A stretch of 64,000 nt of DNA from Pseudonocardia sp. 73-21 (GCF_001899645.1 NZ_MKVV01000029.1:46436-110435); one strand, 5' to 3'; shown: positions 28,270 through 42,193, numbered from the stretch's first letter. Numbers and translations are program-made. Notes: generated by a model from the sequence alone, not told the origin.

Positions 28270-29550
28270 TCAGGCCGAGCGTTCCTGGCGGGCGCGGCGC
28301 GGCGGGGTGCGCGGCACGATCGTCGGGTTGACATTGCTGCGCACCGTCTGCTCGGTGACGACCACCTTGGCGACGTCGTCGCGGCTGGGGATGTCGTACA
28401 TGACCGGGAGGAGGACCTCCTCCATGATGGCCCGCAGGCCGCGGGCCCCGGTGCCGCGGAGGATGGCCTGGTCGGCCACGGCCTCCATGGCGTCGTCGGT
28501 GAACTCCAGCTCGACGCCGTCCATCTCGAACAGCTTCTGGTACTGCTTCACCAGCGCGTTGCGGGGCTCGGTGAGGATCTTGACCAGGGCCTCCTTGTCC
28601 AGCGAGGTGACCGAGGCGACCACCGGCAGGCGGCCGATGAACTCGGGGATCAGGCCGAACTTGATGAGGTCCTCGGGCATGGTCTCGGCGAAGCTCTGCG
28701 ACGTGTCGAGCTCGCTCTTCGACCGGATCTCGGCACCGAAGCCGAGACCGCGGTGGCCCACCCGGTCGCTGATGATCTTCTCGAGACCCGCGAAGGCCCC
28801 CGCCACGATGAACAGCACGTTCGTCGTGTCGATCTGGATGAACTCCTGGTGCGGGTGCTTGCGGCCGCCCTGCGGCGGGACGCTCGCGGTGGTGCCCTCG
28901 AGGATCTTCAGCAGCGCCTGCTGCACGCCCTCGCCGGAGACGTCGCGCGTGATCGACGGGTTCTCCGACTTGCGGGCGATCTTGTCGACCTCGTCGATGT
29001 AGATGATGCCCGTCTCGGCCCGCTTGACGTCGTAGTCCGCCGCCTGGATGAGCTTGAGCAGGATGTTCTCGACGTCCTCGCCGACGTACCCGGCCTCGGT
29101 GAGCGCCGTGGCGTCCGCGATCGCGAACGGCACGTTGAGCAGCTTCGCCAGCGTCTGGGCCAGGTAGGTCTTGCCGCAGCCCGTGGGGCCGAGCATGAGG
29201 ATGTTGGACTTGCCGAGCTCGACGCCGTCGCCATCGGCCCCGCGGCCCTTGTCGCCCGCCTGGATGCGCTTGTAGTGGTTGTAGACCGCCACGGAGAGCG
29301 TGCGTTTCGTCCGGCTCTGCCCGACGACGTACTGGTCGAGGAAGTCGTGGATCTCGGCGGGCTTGGGCAGCTCGTCGAGCTTGACCTCACCGGCCTCCGC
29401 CAGCTCTTCCTCGATGATCTCGTTGCAGAGATCGATGCACTCGTCGCAGATGTAGACGCCAGGACCGGCGATCAGTTTCTTGACCTGCTTCTGGCTCTTG
29501 CCGCAGAACGAGCACTTGAGTAGATCACCGCCATCGCCGATGCGTGCCAT
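28270..29550 (-). CDS. clpX: ATP-dependent Clp protease ATP-binding subunit ClpX
   Basis: AAA+ unfoldase that feeds substrates to ClpP. The 426-residue protein has an N-terminal zinc-binding domain (Cys13, 16, 35, 38), Walker A G-P-T-G-C-G-K-T at 121-128, Walker B I-Y-I-D-E-V-D-K and the ClpP-contacting loop region. Length and order are standard. It sits downstream of clpP2-clpP1, separated by 174 bp containing a strong terminator, so it probably has its own promoter. Confidence 0.97.
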   Translation of the reverse strand: MARIGDGGDLLKCSFCGKSQKQVKKLIAGPGVYICDECIDLCNEIIEEELAEAGEVKLDELPKPAEIHDFLDQYVVGQSRTKRTLSVAVYNHYKRIQAGDKGRGADGDGVELGKSNILMLGPTGCGKTYLAQTLAKLLNVPFAIADATALTEAGYVGEDVENILLKLIQAADYDVKRAETGIIYIDEVDKIARKSENPSITRDVSGEGVQQALLKILEGTTASVPPQGGRKHPHQEFIQIDTTNVLFIVAGAFAGLEKIISDRVGHRGLGFGAEIRSKSELDTSQSFAETMPEDLIKFGLIPEFIGRLPVVASVTSLDKEALVKILTEPRNALVKQYQKLFEMDGVELEFTDDAMEAVADQAILRGTGARGLRAIMEEVLLPVMYDIPSRDDVAKVVVTEQTVRSNVNPTIVPRTPPRRARQERSA

Positions 29551-29689
29551 AGGAGCAGACCCCCATATCGTAGTAGCGCAGTCCCAGCTGGCGGGCCCGG
29601 TAGGTGCGCCCTCGTGACGGTACCTGCCGAACGGGTCATCGGGGGAGCATCAGCCGGCCCGGTTTCCCTGAGTGTTCGGCAGGCGGTCG

Positions 29690-29718
29690 GTGCCGGGGCC
29701 GACGAGCGGCCCCGGCAC
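29690..29718 (-). terminator. clpP2 terminator hairpin
   Basis: Perfect 11-bp stem GTGCCGGGGCC/GGCCCCGGCAC with a seven-base loop, 7 bp beyond the clpP2 stop. It separates clpP1-clpP2 from clpX. Confidence 0.85.
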
Positions 29719-29724
29719 CGGTTG

Positions 29725-30354
29725 CTAGCTGACCGCGGAGAGCTTGCGGCTCTGGATGATCTCGTCGACGATCCCGTACTCCTTGGCCTCCGTGGCCGTG
29801 AGGATCTTGTCGCGCTCGATGTCCTGGCGGACCAGGGCCTCGTCACGACCGCTGTGCTTGGCCAGCGTGGACTCCAGCAGGCGACGCATGCGGGAGATCT
29901 CGGCTGCCTGGATCTCCAGGTCGGACACCTGGCCGTAGAAGCCCTCGGTGGCCGGCTGGTGGATCAGGATGCGCGCGTTCTGCACCGCGAGCCGACGGCC
30001 CGGGGTGCCGGCGGCGAGCAGCACGGCCGCGGCCGACGCGGCCTGCCCGAGGCAGACCGTCTGGATGTCGGGGCGGATGAACTGCATCGTGTCGTAGATC
30101 GCCATGAGCGAGGTGAACGACCCGCCGGGCGAGTTGATGTACATGCTGATCTCGCGGTCCGGGTCGGCCGACTCCAGGCACAGCAGCTGCGCCATGACGT
30201 CGTTGGCCGACGCGTCGTCGATCTGCACGCCGAGGAAGATGATGCGCTCCTCGAACAGCTTGTTGTAGGGGTTGGACTCCTTGACCCCGTAGCTGGTGCG
30301 CTCGACGAACGACGGCAGGACGTAGCGGGACTGGGGCATCTCGAACCTGCTCAC
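29725..30354 (-). CDS. clpP2: ATP-dependent Clp protease proteolytic subunit ClpP2
   Basis: A 209-residue serine peptidase subunit with Ser107 in G-Q-A-A-S-A-A-A, His132 in I-L-I-H-Q-P and the third-triad Asp in the E-R-D-K-I-L segment. In actinobacteria ClpP1 and ClpP2 form one mixed tetradecamer that needs both. GTG 30354 overlaps the clpP1 stop (GTGA); ATG 30339 is an alternative that would remove five residues. Confidence 0.95.
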   Translation of the reverse strand: MSRFEMPQSRYVLPSFVERTSYGVKESNPYNKLFEERIIFLGVQIDDASANDVMAQLLCLESADPDREISMYINSPGGSFTSLMAIYDTMQFIRPDIQTVCLGQAASAAAVLLAAGTPGRRLAVQNARILIHQPATEGFYGQVSDLEIQAAEISRMRRLLESTLAKHSGRDEALVRQDIERDKILTATEAKEYGIVDEIIQSRKLSAVS

Positions 30355-30998
30355 TGCTTGCTCCCGTTCCCGTTCTCGCTGATCGCGTCGGGCAGCTGCC
30401 CGGCGCGCGAGATCACGTGGTCGACGAAGCCGTACTCGAGGGCCTCCTGCGCGGAGAACCAACGGTCACGGTCGAAGTCGGCGATGATCTTCTCGACGGA
30501 CTGGCCGGTGTGCCCGGCGATCAGCTCCGCCATCTCGCGCTTGTGGCGCTTGAACAACTCGGCCTGGATGGAGATGTCGGACTCCGTGCCCCCGACACCC
30601 GCCGACGGCTGGTGCATGAGGATCTGGCAGTGCGGCAGCGCGTAGCGCTTGCCGGGGGCACCCGCGGAGAGCAGGAACTGCCCCATGGACGCCGCCAGGC
30701 CCATCGCGTAGGTGGACACGTCGCAGGGGATGAACTCCATCGTGTCGAAGATGGCCATCCCCGCGGTGACCGAGCCACCCGGCGAGTTGATGTAGAGCGC
30801 GATGTCCGCGTTCGGGTCCTCGGCCGCCAGCAGGAGCATCTGCGCGGCGATCCGGTTGGCGATGTCGTCGTCGACCTGCTGGCCGAGCACGATGATCCGC
30901 TGCTGCAACAGCCGCTCGTACACCGAGTCCGAGAGCGTCATCGAGGACGGTGCGCCGCCTCGCATGGCTGCTCCGATGAGACGGTCAGTTGGGCTCAC
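30351..30998 (-). CDS. clpP1: ATP-dependent Clp protease proteolytic subunit ClpP1
   Basis: A 215-residue ClpP with Ser104 in M-G-L-A-A-S-M-G, His129 in I-L-M-H-Q-P and Asp in F-D-R-D-R-W-F. It precedes clpP2 with a 4-base overlap. The ATG at 30998 is used; an internal ATG at 30965 would give a shorter propeptide region. Confidence 0.95.
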   Translation of the reverse strand: MSPTDRLIGAAMRGGAPSSMTLSDSVYERLLQQRIIVLGQQVDDDIANRIAAQMLLLAAEDPNADIALYINSPGGSVTAGMAIFDTMEFIPCDVSTYAMGLAASMGQFLLSAGAPGKRYALPHCQILMHQPSAGVGGTESDISIQAELFKRHKREMAELIAGHTGQSVEKIIADFDRDRWFSAQEALEYGFVDHVISRAGQLPDAISENGNGSKQ

Positions 30999-31051
30999 TT
31001 CACCCTGCCTTCTGTGCTGGTCAGCTCGCGTCTGTTGTCTGGGACCGACCC

Positions 31052-31081
31052 TACGCGGACGGCTCGGGGGCCGTCCGCGTA
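31052..31081 (-). terminator. trigger factor terminator hairpin
   Basis: Perfect 12-bp stem TACGCGGACGGC/GCCGTCCGCGTA with a six-base loop, between tig and clpP1. It would limit read-through from tig into the protease operon. Confidence 0.8.
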
Positions 31082-31124
31082 CGCGCCGGATGTTCGCTCT
31101 GGGCGTGGCGCCCCGAACGGGCGA

Positions 31125-32564
31125 TCAAGAACTGGCGGTGGCCGTCTTCTCGGTGGTCTCGCCCTCGACGGCCTCGGGGGCGTCGTCCGTGTCCTCGGGG
31201 GCCGGGACCTCCAGGACCTCGATGCCGTCACCCTCGGCCTCGTCCTCGCCCAGCAGGTCCGACAGGTCCAGAGCGTTGCCCGACGCGTCGGTGACGGTGG
31301 CCGCGCGGACCGCCGCGATGAGCGCCTTGCTGCGCCGGACGTCGGCGTAGATGGCGCCGAGCTGGCCGGCCTCCTGGATGCGACGCACGAACTCCTCGGG
31401 CGGCATCTGGTACTCACGGGCCTGGTAGACGATGCGCTCGGTGAGCTCCTGGTCGTTGACCGAGATCTGCTCGGCGTCGGCCAGCGCGTCGAGCACCAGG
31501 CGCGTGCGGACCGACTTCTCGGACTCCTCGCGGGCCTCGGTGTCGAACTCCTCGCGGGTCTGCCCCTGCGTGGTGAGGAACTCCGCGAAGGCGTCCTCGT
31601 CGTGCTCGAAGCGGTGGATGGCGTCGTGGACGCGGGAGTCGACCTCGGCCGCGACGACGCTCTCCGGCAGCGGTACCTCGGTGGCCGAGGTGATGGCGTC
31701 GAGCACCTTGTCGCGGGCCGCGCTGACCTGCTCCATGCGCTTGACGTTGCCCATGCGCTCGCGCAGGTCGGCCGTGAGCTCGTCGAGGGTGTCGAACTCG
31801 CTCGCCAGCTGCGCGAACTCGTCGTCGGCGTCGGGGAGCTGGCGCTCCTTGACGGCGGTGACCTTGACCGTGATCTCGGCGTCCTTGTCGGCGTACTCGC
31901 CGGCGACCAGCGTGGAGGTGAAGGTCCTCGACTCGTCGGCCGACAGGCCCTGGACGGCCTCGTCGAGCCCGTCGATCAGGCCGCCCTGGCCCACCTGGTA
32001 GGAGAAGCCCGAGGTCTGGGCCTCCTCGACGTCCTTGCCGTCGACGGTGGCCGAGAGGTCGATGAGGACGAAGTCGTCCTTGGCGGCCGGGCGGTCGACA
32101 CCGGTGAGCGTGCCGAAGCGCGCGCGCAGGTTCTCGAGCTGCTCGTCCACGTCGGCGTCGGTGACCTCGACGTCGTCGACGGTGACGGTCAGCGAGTCGA
32201 GGTCGGGGAGGGTGATCTCCGGGCGGACGTCGACCTCGGCGGTGAAGGAGATCTTGTCGTTGTCGGCGATCTCGGTGACCTCGATGTCGGGCCGACCGAT
32301 CGGCGTGAGGTCCTCGGCGGCGGTGACGGCCTCCGAGTACTTGGCCGGGACCGCGCCGTTCACGACCTCCTCCAGCACCACGCCGCGGCCCAGGCGGGCC
32401 TCGATGATGCGGGCGGGCACCTTCCCCGGACGGAAGCCGGGCACCTTGACCTGCTGGGCGATCTTCTTGTACGCGCGGTCGAAGTCCGGCTTCAGCTCGT
32501 CGAAAGGCACCTCGACGTTGATCCGGACCCGCGTCGGGCTCAGCCGCTCGACGGTGCTCTTCAC
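31125..32564 (-). CDS. tig: trigger factor
   Basis: Ribosome-bound chaperone and prolyl isomerase. The 479-residue protein has the ribosome-docking signature G-F-R-P-G-K-V-P-x-x-I in the N-terminal domain, an FKBP-like domain near residues 160-240, and the helical C-terminal arms. The last ~45 residues are acidic and Thr-rich, a common actinobacterial tail. GTG 32564 has TAGGAG ten bases upstream. Order tig-clpP1-clpP2-clpX is conserved. Confidence 0.96.
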   Translation of the reverse strand: MKSTVERLSPTRVRINVEVPFDELKPDFDRAYKKIAQQVKVPGFRPGKVPARIIEARLGRGVVLEEVVNGAVPAKYSEAVTAAEDLTPIGRPDIEVTEIADNDKISFTAEVDVRPEITLPDLDSLTVTVDDVEVTDADVDEQLENLRARFGTLTGVDRPAAKDDFVLIDLSATVDGKDVEEAQTSGFSYQVGQGGLIDGLDEAVQGLSADESRTFTSTLVAGEYADKDAEITVKVTAVKERQLPDADDEFAQLASEFDTLDELTADLRERMGNVKRMEQVSAARDKVLDAITSATEVPLPESVVAAEVDSRVHDAIHRFEHDEDAFAEFLTTQGQTREEFDTEAREESEKSVRTRLVLDALADAEQISVNDQELTERIVYQAREYQMPPEEFVRRIQEAGQLGAIYADVRRSKALIAAVRAATVTDASGNALDLSDLLGEDEAEGDGIEVLEVPAPEDTDDAPEAVEGETTEKTATASS

Positions 32565-32663
32565 GGTGTGGGTACTCCTAGATCTGTGGATCTTCCTCAG
32601 TCGGCTGGCTCCAGCCTCGGACGCCGGCGCACGCTCGAGGCGGCCGCCGGGCATCACGCGAGT

Positions 32664-33029
32664 CTAGGCGAACGGGCCGCGTTCGCTGCGCACGGCCTTG
32701 TCCGTCACCCGACCCACCCCGCTGACGACGGCGACGGCCGGGGTGACGTCGGAGACCGTCACGTCGACCCGGACCGGTCCGAGCACCGAGCGGACGGCCG
32801 CACCGAGCTCCTCGGCCAGCTGGGGGAGGAGGGTGCCCAGCCGCGCGACGACGGCGATCTCCACCGGCTCGTCGCCGACGCCGATCCGCACCCCGAGGAT
32901 GCGCCGCCGGCCCGGGAGCAGGGACGCGACGGTGCCGAACGGGCCGCCGTCGAGCCGGGCCACCGCCGGGTGGGCGAGCACCGCCTCGGCGACCTTCGCC
33001 GCGTCGGTGAGGGGTTCGGGATCGGGCAC
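32664..33029 (-). CDS. small Asp23-like protein
   Basis: A 121-residue protein with alternating helix and strand: V-A-E-A-V-L-A-H-P-A-V-A-R-L, then V-E-I-A-V-V-A-R-L-G and V-D-V-T-V-S-D-V. This pattern resembles a half-length Asp23/Gls24 domain, and the gene faces a sigma factor followed by two Asp23/Gls24 genes. I infer membership of the same stress-related set; catalytic residues are not expected. Divergent from the sigma gene by ~220 bp. Confidence 0.6.
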   Translation of the reverse strand: MPDPEPLTDAAKVAEAVLAHPAVARLDGGPFGTVASLLPGRRRILGVRIGVGDEPVEIAVVARLGTLLPQLAEELGAAVRSVLGPVRVDVTVSDVTPAVAVVSGVGRVTDKAVRSERGPFA

Positions 33030-33252
33030 GGGGGCGAGGTTAGCGCCCCCGATCAGCTGGTTCCCGGCACGCCGGCGAGCGGTCCCCGCGAACCCATCGC
33101 CGGGAGGACCGCCCGTGGCGGTGCGGTGCCCGATCAGCTCGTGAACGCGTCGGCGACGCCCGATGCGGCGTCCTCGACCGGGTCATCCCGGGACTCCTTC
33201 CGGCTCGGGACCGTCGGGCGCAGCCGGGAGCGGGTGCGGCTACCGTGGTCCC

Positions 33253-33837
33253 GTGCAGGGCTTCGCGGAACCGGCGCCGGTGAGCGTCGAGGTCCCACCC
33301 GGCCCCCACCTGGACGACCTGACCCTGGTCGTCCGCGCCCAGGAGGGCGACGTCCGCGCGTTCGAGGCGCTGGCGCGACGGCACCAGGCCGCGCTCTACC
33401 GGCTGGCCTCGCGCGTGATGGGCGACCACGCCGAGGCCGAGGACGCCCTGCAGGAGGCCCTGCTCGACGCGTGGCGGCGCATCGACCGCTTCCGCGGCGA
33501 CTCGGCGTTCTCCACCTGGATGTACCGGGTCGTCACCAACCGGTGCCTGGCGATGCTGCGCAAGCGCAGGCCGTTGCCCGTCGAGGACGTCGAGGACGGC
33601 ACCCCGGCGCCCGACTCGCCCGAGCGCAGCGCCGAGGCCGACGCGAGCATGGCCGCGCTCGGTACGGCCCTGCAGGGACTGGGCGACGACCTGCGGATCT
33701 GCTGGGTGCTGCGCGAGATGGAGGGTCTCGGGTACACCGAGATAGCCGAGATCACCGGCGCCAGCGAGGATGCCGTGCGCGGCCGGATCCACCGGGCCCG
33801 CACGAGGCTGGCGGAGGTGATGCGCGCATGGCGGTAG
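33253..33837 (+). CDS. ECF-type RNA polymerase sigma factor
   Basis: A 194-residue sigma-70-family factor with region 2 (A-E-D-A-L-Q-E-A-L-L-D-A-W, F-R-G-D-S-A-F-S-T-W-M-Y-R-V) and region 4 (L-G-Y-T-E-I-A-E-I-T-G-A-S-E-D-A-V-R-G-R-I-H-R-A-R). The group cannot be fixed by eye. GTG 33253 comes ten bases after a TACCGT hexamer and gives a normal N-terminus; a longer frame from 33163 is Gly/Pro-rich. Its stop overlaps the next gene by 10 bp. That gene has an anti-sigma-like zinc motif. Confidence 0.88.
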   Translation: MQGFAEPAPVSVEVPPGPHLDDLTLVVRAQEGDVRAFEALARRHQAALYRLASRVMGDHAEAEDALQEALLDAWRRIDRFRGDSAFSTWMYRVVTNRCLAMLRKRRPLPVEDVEDGTPAPDSPERSAEADASMAALGTALQGLGDDLRICWVLREMEGLGYTEIAEITGASEDAVRGRIHRARTRLAEVMRAWR

Positions 33838-34409
33838 ACCCGATTCTGGACGGTGGCACCTCCATCGACGAGGTCGCCCTCGAGCCCCTCGCCTGCGGCC
33901 GCGACGCCGCCGTCGTCTGGGACCGTGCCGAGGCCGGCACCCCGCCCGACGCGCACGAGCGCGACTGCCCGCACTGCACCGCCGTGCGGGCCGACGCCGC
34001 CGGGCTCAGCTCGCTCGTGCACCGGATGGCGGCCGAGGACATCGACCCGCCGCCGTCGGTCATGGAGCGCGTCATGGGCGCGGTGATGAGCGAGCTGCGC
34101 CCGCACGACGTCCTGCAGCTGGAGTCGCCGCACGGCGCCAACCGGCTGGGCCGGCCGGCCGCGGCGGGCGTGCTGCGCGGCGTCGTCGACCGGATGGACG
34201 GGCTGCGCGCCCGCAGCTGCCGCATCGAGCAGGTGCCCGACCGCTTCGACGCCGACGTCACCATCACCGTCACCGCACGGTTCGGGGTCGACCTGGCCTC
34301 GGTCACCGCCCGGGTGCGGCAGATGGTGCTGGCCGCCGGCGAGCAGACCCTCGGGGTGCCGGTGCGGCGCGTCGACATCTCGGTGGTGGACATCTGGGGG
34401 GAACCGTGA
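33828..34409 (+). CDS. Asp23/Gls24-family protein with ZAS-like zinc motif
   Basis: A 193-residue protein in two parts. The N-terminal ~90 residues carry H-E-R-D-C-P-H-C, the H-x3-C-x2-C of zinc-dependent anti-sigma factors (residues ~42-49). The C-terminal half is an Asp23/Gls24 domain (D-V-T-I-T-V-T-A-R-F-G-V-D-L near residues 143-156). ATG 33828 overlaps the sigma gene, the usual arrangement for a sigma factor and its regulator. Proposed role: anti-sigma sensor fused to an envelope-stress domain; this is inference. Confidence 0.78.
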   Translation: MAVDPILDGGTSIDEVALEPLACGRDAAVVWDRAEAGTPPDAHERDCPHCTAVRADAAGLSSLVHRMAAEDIDPPPSVMERVMGAVMSELRPHDVLQLESPHGANRLGRPAAAGVLRGVVDRMDGLRARSCRIEQVPDRFDADVTITVTARFGVDLASVTARVRQMVLAAGEQTLGVPVRRVDISVVDIWGEP

Positions 34410-34756
34410 CGGACGTCCGCCTGAACGTGGGCGACAGCGCGGTGGCCCGCATCGCCGCCCGGCGCGCGGCCCGGGTCCCCGGGGTGGTGGCGCTGCGCGC
34501 CGACCTGGCCCAGACCCTGGTCGGGGTGGCGGGCAGCGTGCTCGGCCAGGACCGCTCCCGGCTGCCCACCGACGGCGTCAACGCGGTGGTGCGCGGCCAG
34601 GAGGCCGAGGTCTCGATCACCATCGCCACCCGGCTGGGCCACAACTGCCGCGACCTGTGCCGGACCGTGCAGCAGGAGGTGGCGGCCGAGGTGGCCGCCC
34701 AGACCGGCCTCGCCGTGACCGTCCGGGTCACGATCGTCGACGTCCTGCTGGGCTGA
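34406..34756 (+). CDS. Asp23/Gls24-family protein
   Basis: A 116-residue Asp23/Gls24 domain (A-A-R-R-A-A-R-V-P-G-V, then E-V-S-I-T-I-A-T-R-L-G-H-N and V-R-V-T-I-V-D-V). GTG start overlaps the preceding stop (GTGA). Members of this family are linked to alkaline or envelope stress in Gram-positive bacteria. Third gene of the sigma operon. Confidence 0.82.
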   Translation: MTDVRLNVGDSAVARIAARRAARVPGVVALRADLAQTLVGVAGSVLGQDRSRLPTDGVNAVVRGQEAEVSITIATRLGHNCRDLCRTVQQEVAAEVAAQTGLAVTVRVTIVDVLLG

Positions 34757-34768
34757 GGACCCCGGGCC

Positions 34769-35461
34769 CTACGGCCGCGCAGCGAGGACGCAGTCGCCGC
34801 AGAGACCGCCTCCGGGCACCCGGTAGTACAGACAGCACGAGCGGCGGCGGAACGTCCAGTCCCGGTCGGGGCCGGCCGGCGGGCGCAGTTCCCCCGTCCC
34901 GGCCAGCGGCCCGGTGGCGAGCAGCTGTTCGGCCACCGCGGTGGCGCGCGGGGTGCCGACCAGCCGTTTCCCGCTCGCCACCGACGACGCCACGCTCCCC
35001 CACAGCACCCGCTCGGAGATCGAGACCTGCGCGCGCACGGCGTCGACCAGCGGGGCGAGGTGATCGTCGATGAGCAGGGCGGCCAGCTCGTCGGGGTCAC
35101 GGGAGCCCGGGTCGGCGCACCACAGCGGCCAGGGCCCGGTGGCCGAGGGACGCCAGTGCAGTGCGGCGGCGGTGAGATCGGGCAGCACCCCGTGCACCGC
35201 GACCGTCGCGAACGGCGCCGACAGCACCCGCGCCGCGAGCCCCTGGAACGTGATCGACGCGGCGACCCGCTCCCCCGCCCCGAGCACCCGGCCGACGTGC
35301 GCGATGCGGTCCCGCAGGGGCTGCGGGTCGGTGTAGAGGCCGCGCAGCGGCCGCCAGGTGGGATCGACGCCCTCGGCCGGGTCGGTGGAGACGGCGAAGA
35401 ACGCCCCGAACGAGGCGACGTCCGCCAGGGCTCTGCACACATCCACGGACCCAGTCTCCAC
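34769..35461 (-). CDS. FhuF-like (2Fe-2S) ferric reductase protein
   Basis: A 230-residue protein whose C-terminus has the FhuF cluster pattern C-C-x10-C-x2-C (Cys209, 210, 221, 224). FhuF-type proteins reduce iron in hydroxamate siderophores in the cytosol. No siderophore transporter is adjacent, so the ligand is unknown. GTG 35461 is used; later GTG codons would trim the N-terminus by up to seven residues. Confidence 0.8.
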   Translation of the reverse strand: METGSVDVCRALADVASFGAFFAVSTDPAEGVDPTWRPLRGLYTDPQPLRDRIAHVGRVLGAGERVAASITFQGLAARVLSAPFATVAVHGVLPDLTAAALHWRPSATGPWPLWCADPGSRDPDELAALLIDDHLAPLVDAVRAQVSISERVLWGSVASSVASGKRLVGTPRATAVAEQLLATGPLAGTGELRPPAGPDRDWTFRRRSCCLYYRVPGGGLCGDCVLAARP

Positions 35462-35471
35462 GTCGGCCCGC

Positions 35472-35591
35472 TCAGCCGGACGCGACGGGATCGAACCCCG
35501 TGATGTCCTCGGCGAACTCGCGGGTGCGGCCGTCCGTGGCGGCGGGGTGCAGGCTGGAGCCGGTCACGGTGGCCGTCACGGTGGAGGTCAC
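35472..35591 (-). CDS. 39-residue hypothetical protein overlapping the HD gene
   Basis: A GTG at 35591 overlaps the stop codon of the HD-domain gene (GTGA) and opens a 39-codon frame with a protein-like end (T-R-E-F-A-E-D-I-T-G-F-D-P). I recognise no family. The coupling makes translation plausible. It could also be a relic of a longer gene tail. Confidence 0.35.
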   Translation of the reverse strand: MTSTVTATVTGSSLHPAATDGRTREFAEDITGFDPVASG

Positions 35592-36226
35592 TGGGACCAC
35601 GCCGATCCGATGATGACGTCGACGAAGTCCACCCGCGTGAAGCCGGGTGAGAAGTGGGCGAGCACGTCGTCGTTCATGGTGCCGAACGTGGTGTCCGGGC
35701 GGTCCTTCATCCCGTCGTGGAACGCCCGCAGGATCCCGTTCTTGAAGTCCGGACGCGGGTGCGCCGCCACGACGGCCGCTGCCTCCTCGGCGGTGATCTC
35801 GTCGAGGTCCATGCCCAGCACGTCGGTCTCGACACCGAGGCTGACCAGCGCCGTCTCCGGTTCGAGGTGGTTCGGGATGCCCGGGGTCGTGTGCAGCGCG
35901 ATGCCCAGCCAGACCGCACGGGCGTCGGCGGCGCTGCGGCCGTGGTCGAGCAGGAAGTCCCGGGCCAGATCGGCGCCGTCGACCTCGAAGCGCTGGTCGG
36001 TGCGACGGTGGGCCTCGGTGAGGCCGAGGTCGTGGAACATCGCGCCGACGTAGAGCAGCTCGGGGTCGGCCTGGATCGAGCGACGGCGTCCCTTCAGGCT
36101 GGCGAAGAGGAACACGCGGCGGGAGTGGTCGAACAGCAGTGTCGTGCCGGCCTTCCGGACCAGCTCGGTGGCCTCGCGGGCCATGTCGGTATCGGGGATG
36201 TCGATCCCGGCGATCGTCTCTGTCAT
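35588..36226 (-). CDS. HD-domain hydrolase
   Basis: A 212-residue HD-superfamily protein. The metal-binding set is visible as D-H-S-R-R near residue 34, G-A-M-F-H-D-L-G near residue 62 and a later H-x-x-x near L-H-T-T-P. Relatives are annotated as cyanamide-hydratase-like or generic HD phosphohydrolases. ATG 36226. It is divergent from a GlxA-type regulator, which is its probable controller. Confidence 0.82.
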   Translation of the reverse strand: MTETIAGIDIPDTDMAREATELVRKAGTTLLFDHSRRVFLFASLKGRRRSIQADPELLYVGAMFHDLGLTEAHRRTDQRFEVDGADLARDFLLDHGRSAADARAVWLGIALHTTPGIPNHLEPETALVSLGVETDVLGMDLDEITAEEAAAVVAAHPRPDFKNGILRAFHDGMKDRPDTTFGTMNDDVLAHFSPGFTRVDFVDVIIGSAWSQ

Positions 36227-36329
36227 GTCGCCGAGCGTGCTCCCGCCGCCCGCGTCCGGCCCCGCGCCGACGGCCATACTTCCCACGATTCCGGACTTCC
36301 CACGTGACGGACAACCGCAGGAGGGCCTC

Positions 36330-37334
36330 GTGCACCGCATCGGCATCGTGGTGTTCGACGGGGTGAAGCTGCTCGACGTCGCCGGGCCCAGCGAGGTGTT
36401 CAGCGAGGCGAACCGGATGGGCGCCGACTACGGGCTGACGCTGTGCGCGGTGGGCGGCGGCGCGGTCTCGGCGTCGACCGGCATGACGATCCCGGTCGAC
36501 GCCGACGCCACCGATCCCGGGTTGCGCTTCGACACACTGCTGGTGATGGGCGGCGACGTGTTCCCGGGCCGTCCCGTCGACCCACCGCTGCGCGACGCCG
36601 TCCGGGACGTGGCGGCGCGGTCCGGCCGGGTCTGCTCGGTCTGCACCGGGGCGTTCATCCTCGCCGCGGCCGGGTTGCTCGACGGCCGCAGAGCCACCAC
36701 GCACTGGCGCCACACCGGCGTGTTGAGCAGGGGGTACCCGAAGATCACCGTCGAGCCCGACGCGATCTTCGTCCGCGACGGCGGCACGTTCAGCTCGGCC
36801 GGTGTGACAGCGGGGATCGACCTGGCGCTGGCCCTGCTCGAGGACGACCACGGCGAGCAGCTCGCCCGGCAGGTGGCGCAGTCGCTGGTGGTGTTCCTGC
36901 AGCGTCCCGGCGGGCAGTCGCAGTTCTCACCGACGTTGAGCGGCCCCCGTCCGCGCACGCCGGCACTGCGGTCGGTGTTCGACGCGGTGGCCGCGGACCC
37001 TGCGGACGACCACTCCACACCGAGACTCGCGGCGCGGGCCGCGCTGAGCCCGCGCCACCTCACCCGGCTGTTCCGCGACGAGCTCGGCACGACCCCGGCC
37101 CGGTACGTCGAGTCGGTGCGGTTCGACGCGGCCAAGTCGGCACTGGAGTCGGGCCACACGGTCACCGAGGTCGCTGAGCGGGTCGGCTACGGGAGCCCCG
37201 AGACGCTGCGCCGGGCGTTCGTGGCCCGCCTCGGGGTGTCACCGAGCGCCTATCAGCAGCGGTTCCGGTCCGCCCAGCGGCGCGACGCCGCGGCCGGGCC
37301 CGTGCAGGTCAAGCGACTACGTGATCCGGAGTGA
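36330..37334 (+). CDS. GlxA-type AraC-family transcriptional regulator
   Basis: A 334-residue regulator with an N-terminal DJ-1/PfpI domain (residues ~1-180, [11 protein letters not shown] nucleophile-elbow segment) and a C-terminal double HTH of the AraC/XylS family ([17 protein letters not shown] and [17 protein letters not shown]). GTG 36330 has a GCAGGAGG Shine-Dalgarno at 36318-36325. The 103-bp gap to the divergent HD gene likely holds both promoters. Ligand unknown. Confidence 0.9.
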   Translation: MHRIGIVVFDGVKLLDVAGPSEVFSEANRMGADYGLTLCAVGGGAVSASTGMTIPVDADATDPGLRFDTLLVMGGDVFPGRPVDPPLRDAVRDVAARSGRVCSVCTGAFILAAAGLLDGRRATTHWRHTGVLSRGYPKITVEPDAIFVRDGGTFSSAGVTAGIDLALALLEDDHGEQLARQVAQSLVVFLQRPGGQSQFSPTLSGPRPRTPALRSVFDAVAADPADDHSTPRLAARAALSPRHLTRLFRDELGTTPARYVESVRFDAAKSALESGHTVTEVAERVGYGSPETLRRAFVARLGVSPSAYQQRFRSAQRRDAAAGPVQVKRLRDPE

Positions 37335-37654
37335 CGGGGTGTGGCTGGTCACCTGCATCACTCCGGTATCACTGGCGAATTGTCACTACCGCGTGCGACA
37401 TTGTGCAGCGCGAACCGCACCCGATGATGCGTGCACCGCTCGCACCTGCGCGAACGACGGTCGGCACCACACCACGGTGGGTGGCCGTCGCAGCCGGCAC
37501 CCTGGCCACCATCCACGGGTTCCGGCGCTACGTCATGCACCCGTTCGGACCAGAACCGGCGTCCGGGCGGGCCATCCGCATATTCTTGACACCACATCAA
37601 CACGTCGTCCCGATGCCAGCTGTCGGGGTGCACCGAGACGACAAGGAGGCACTG
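37335..37654. other. 320-bp gltB leader, no gene seen
   Basis: The stretch is less GC-rich than its surroundings near 37350-37400. A TTGACA at 37586-37591 is the best -35 candidate, with a weak -10 match 17 bp later. The gltB Shine-Dalgarno AAGGAGG lies at 37643-37649. I found no hairpin of terminator strength and no convincing riboswitch. Confidence 0.4.

Positions 37655-42193
<4,539 letters not shown>

Noticed and set aside
30417..34409. Very long plus-strand frame ending with the Asp23 gene
   Set aside because: Only the last 193 codons, from ATG 33828, show a protein family; upstream it is antisense to tig and clpP1.
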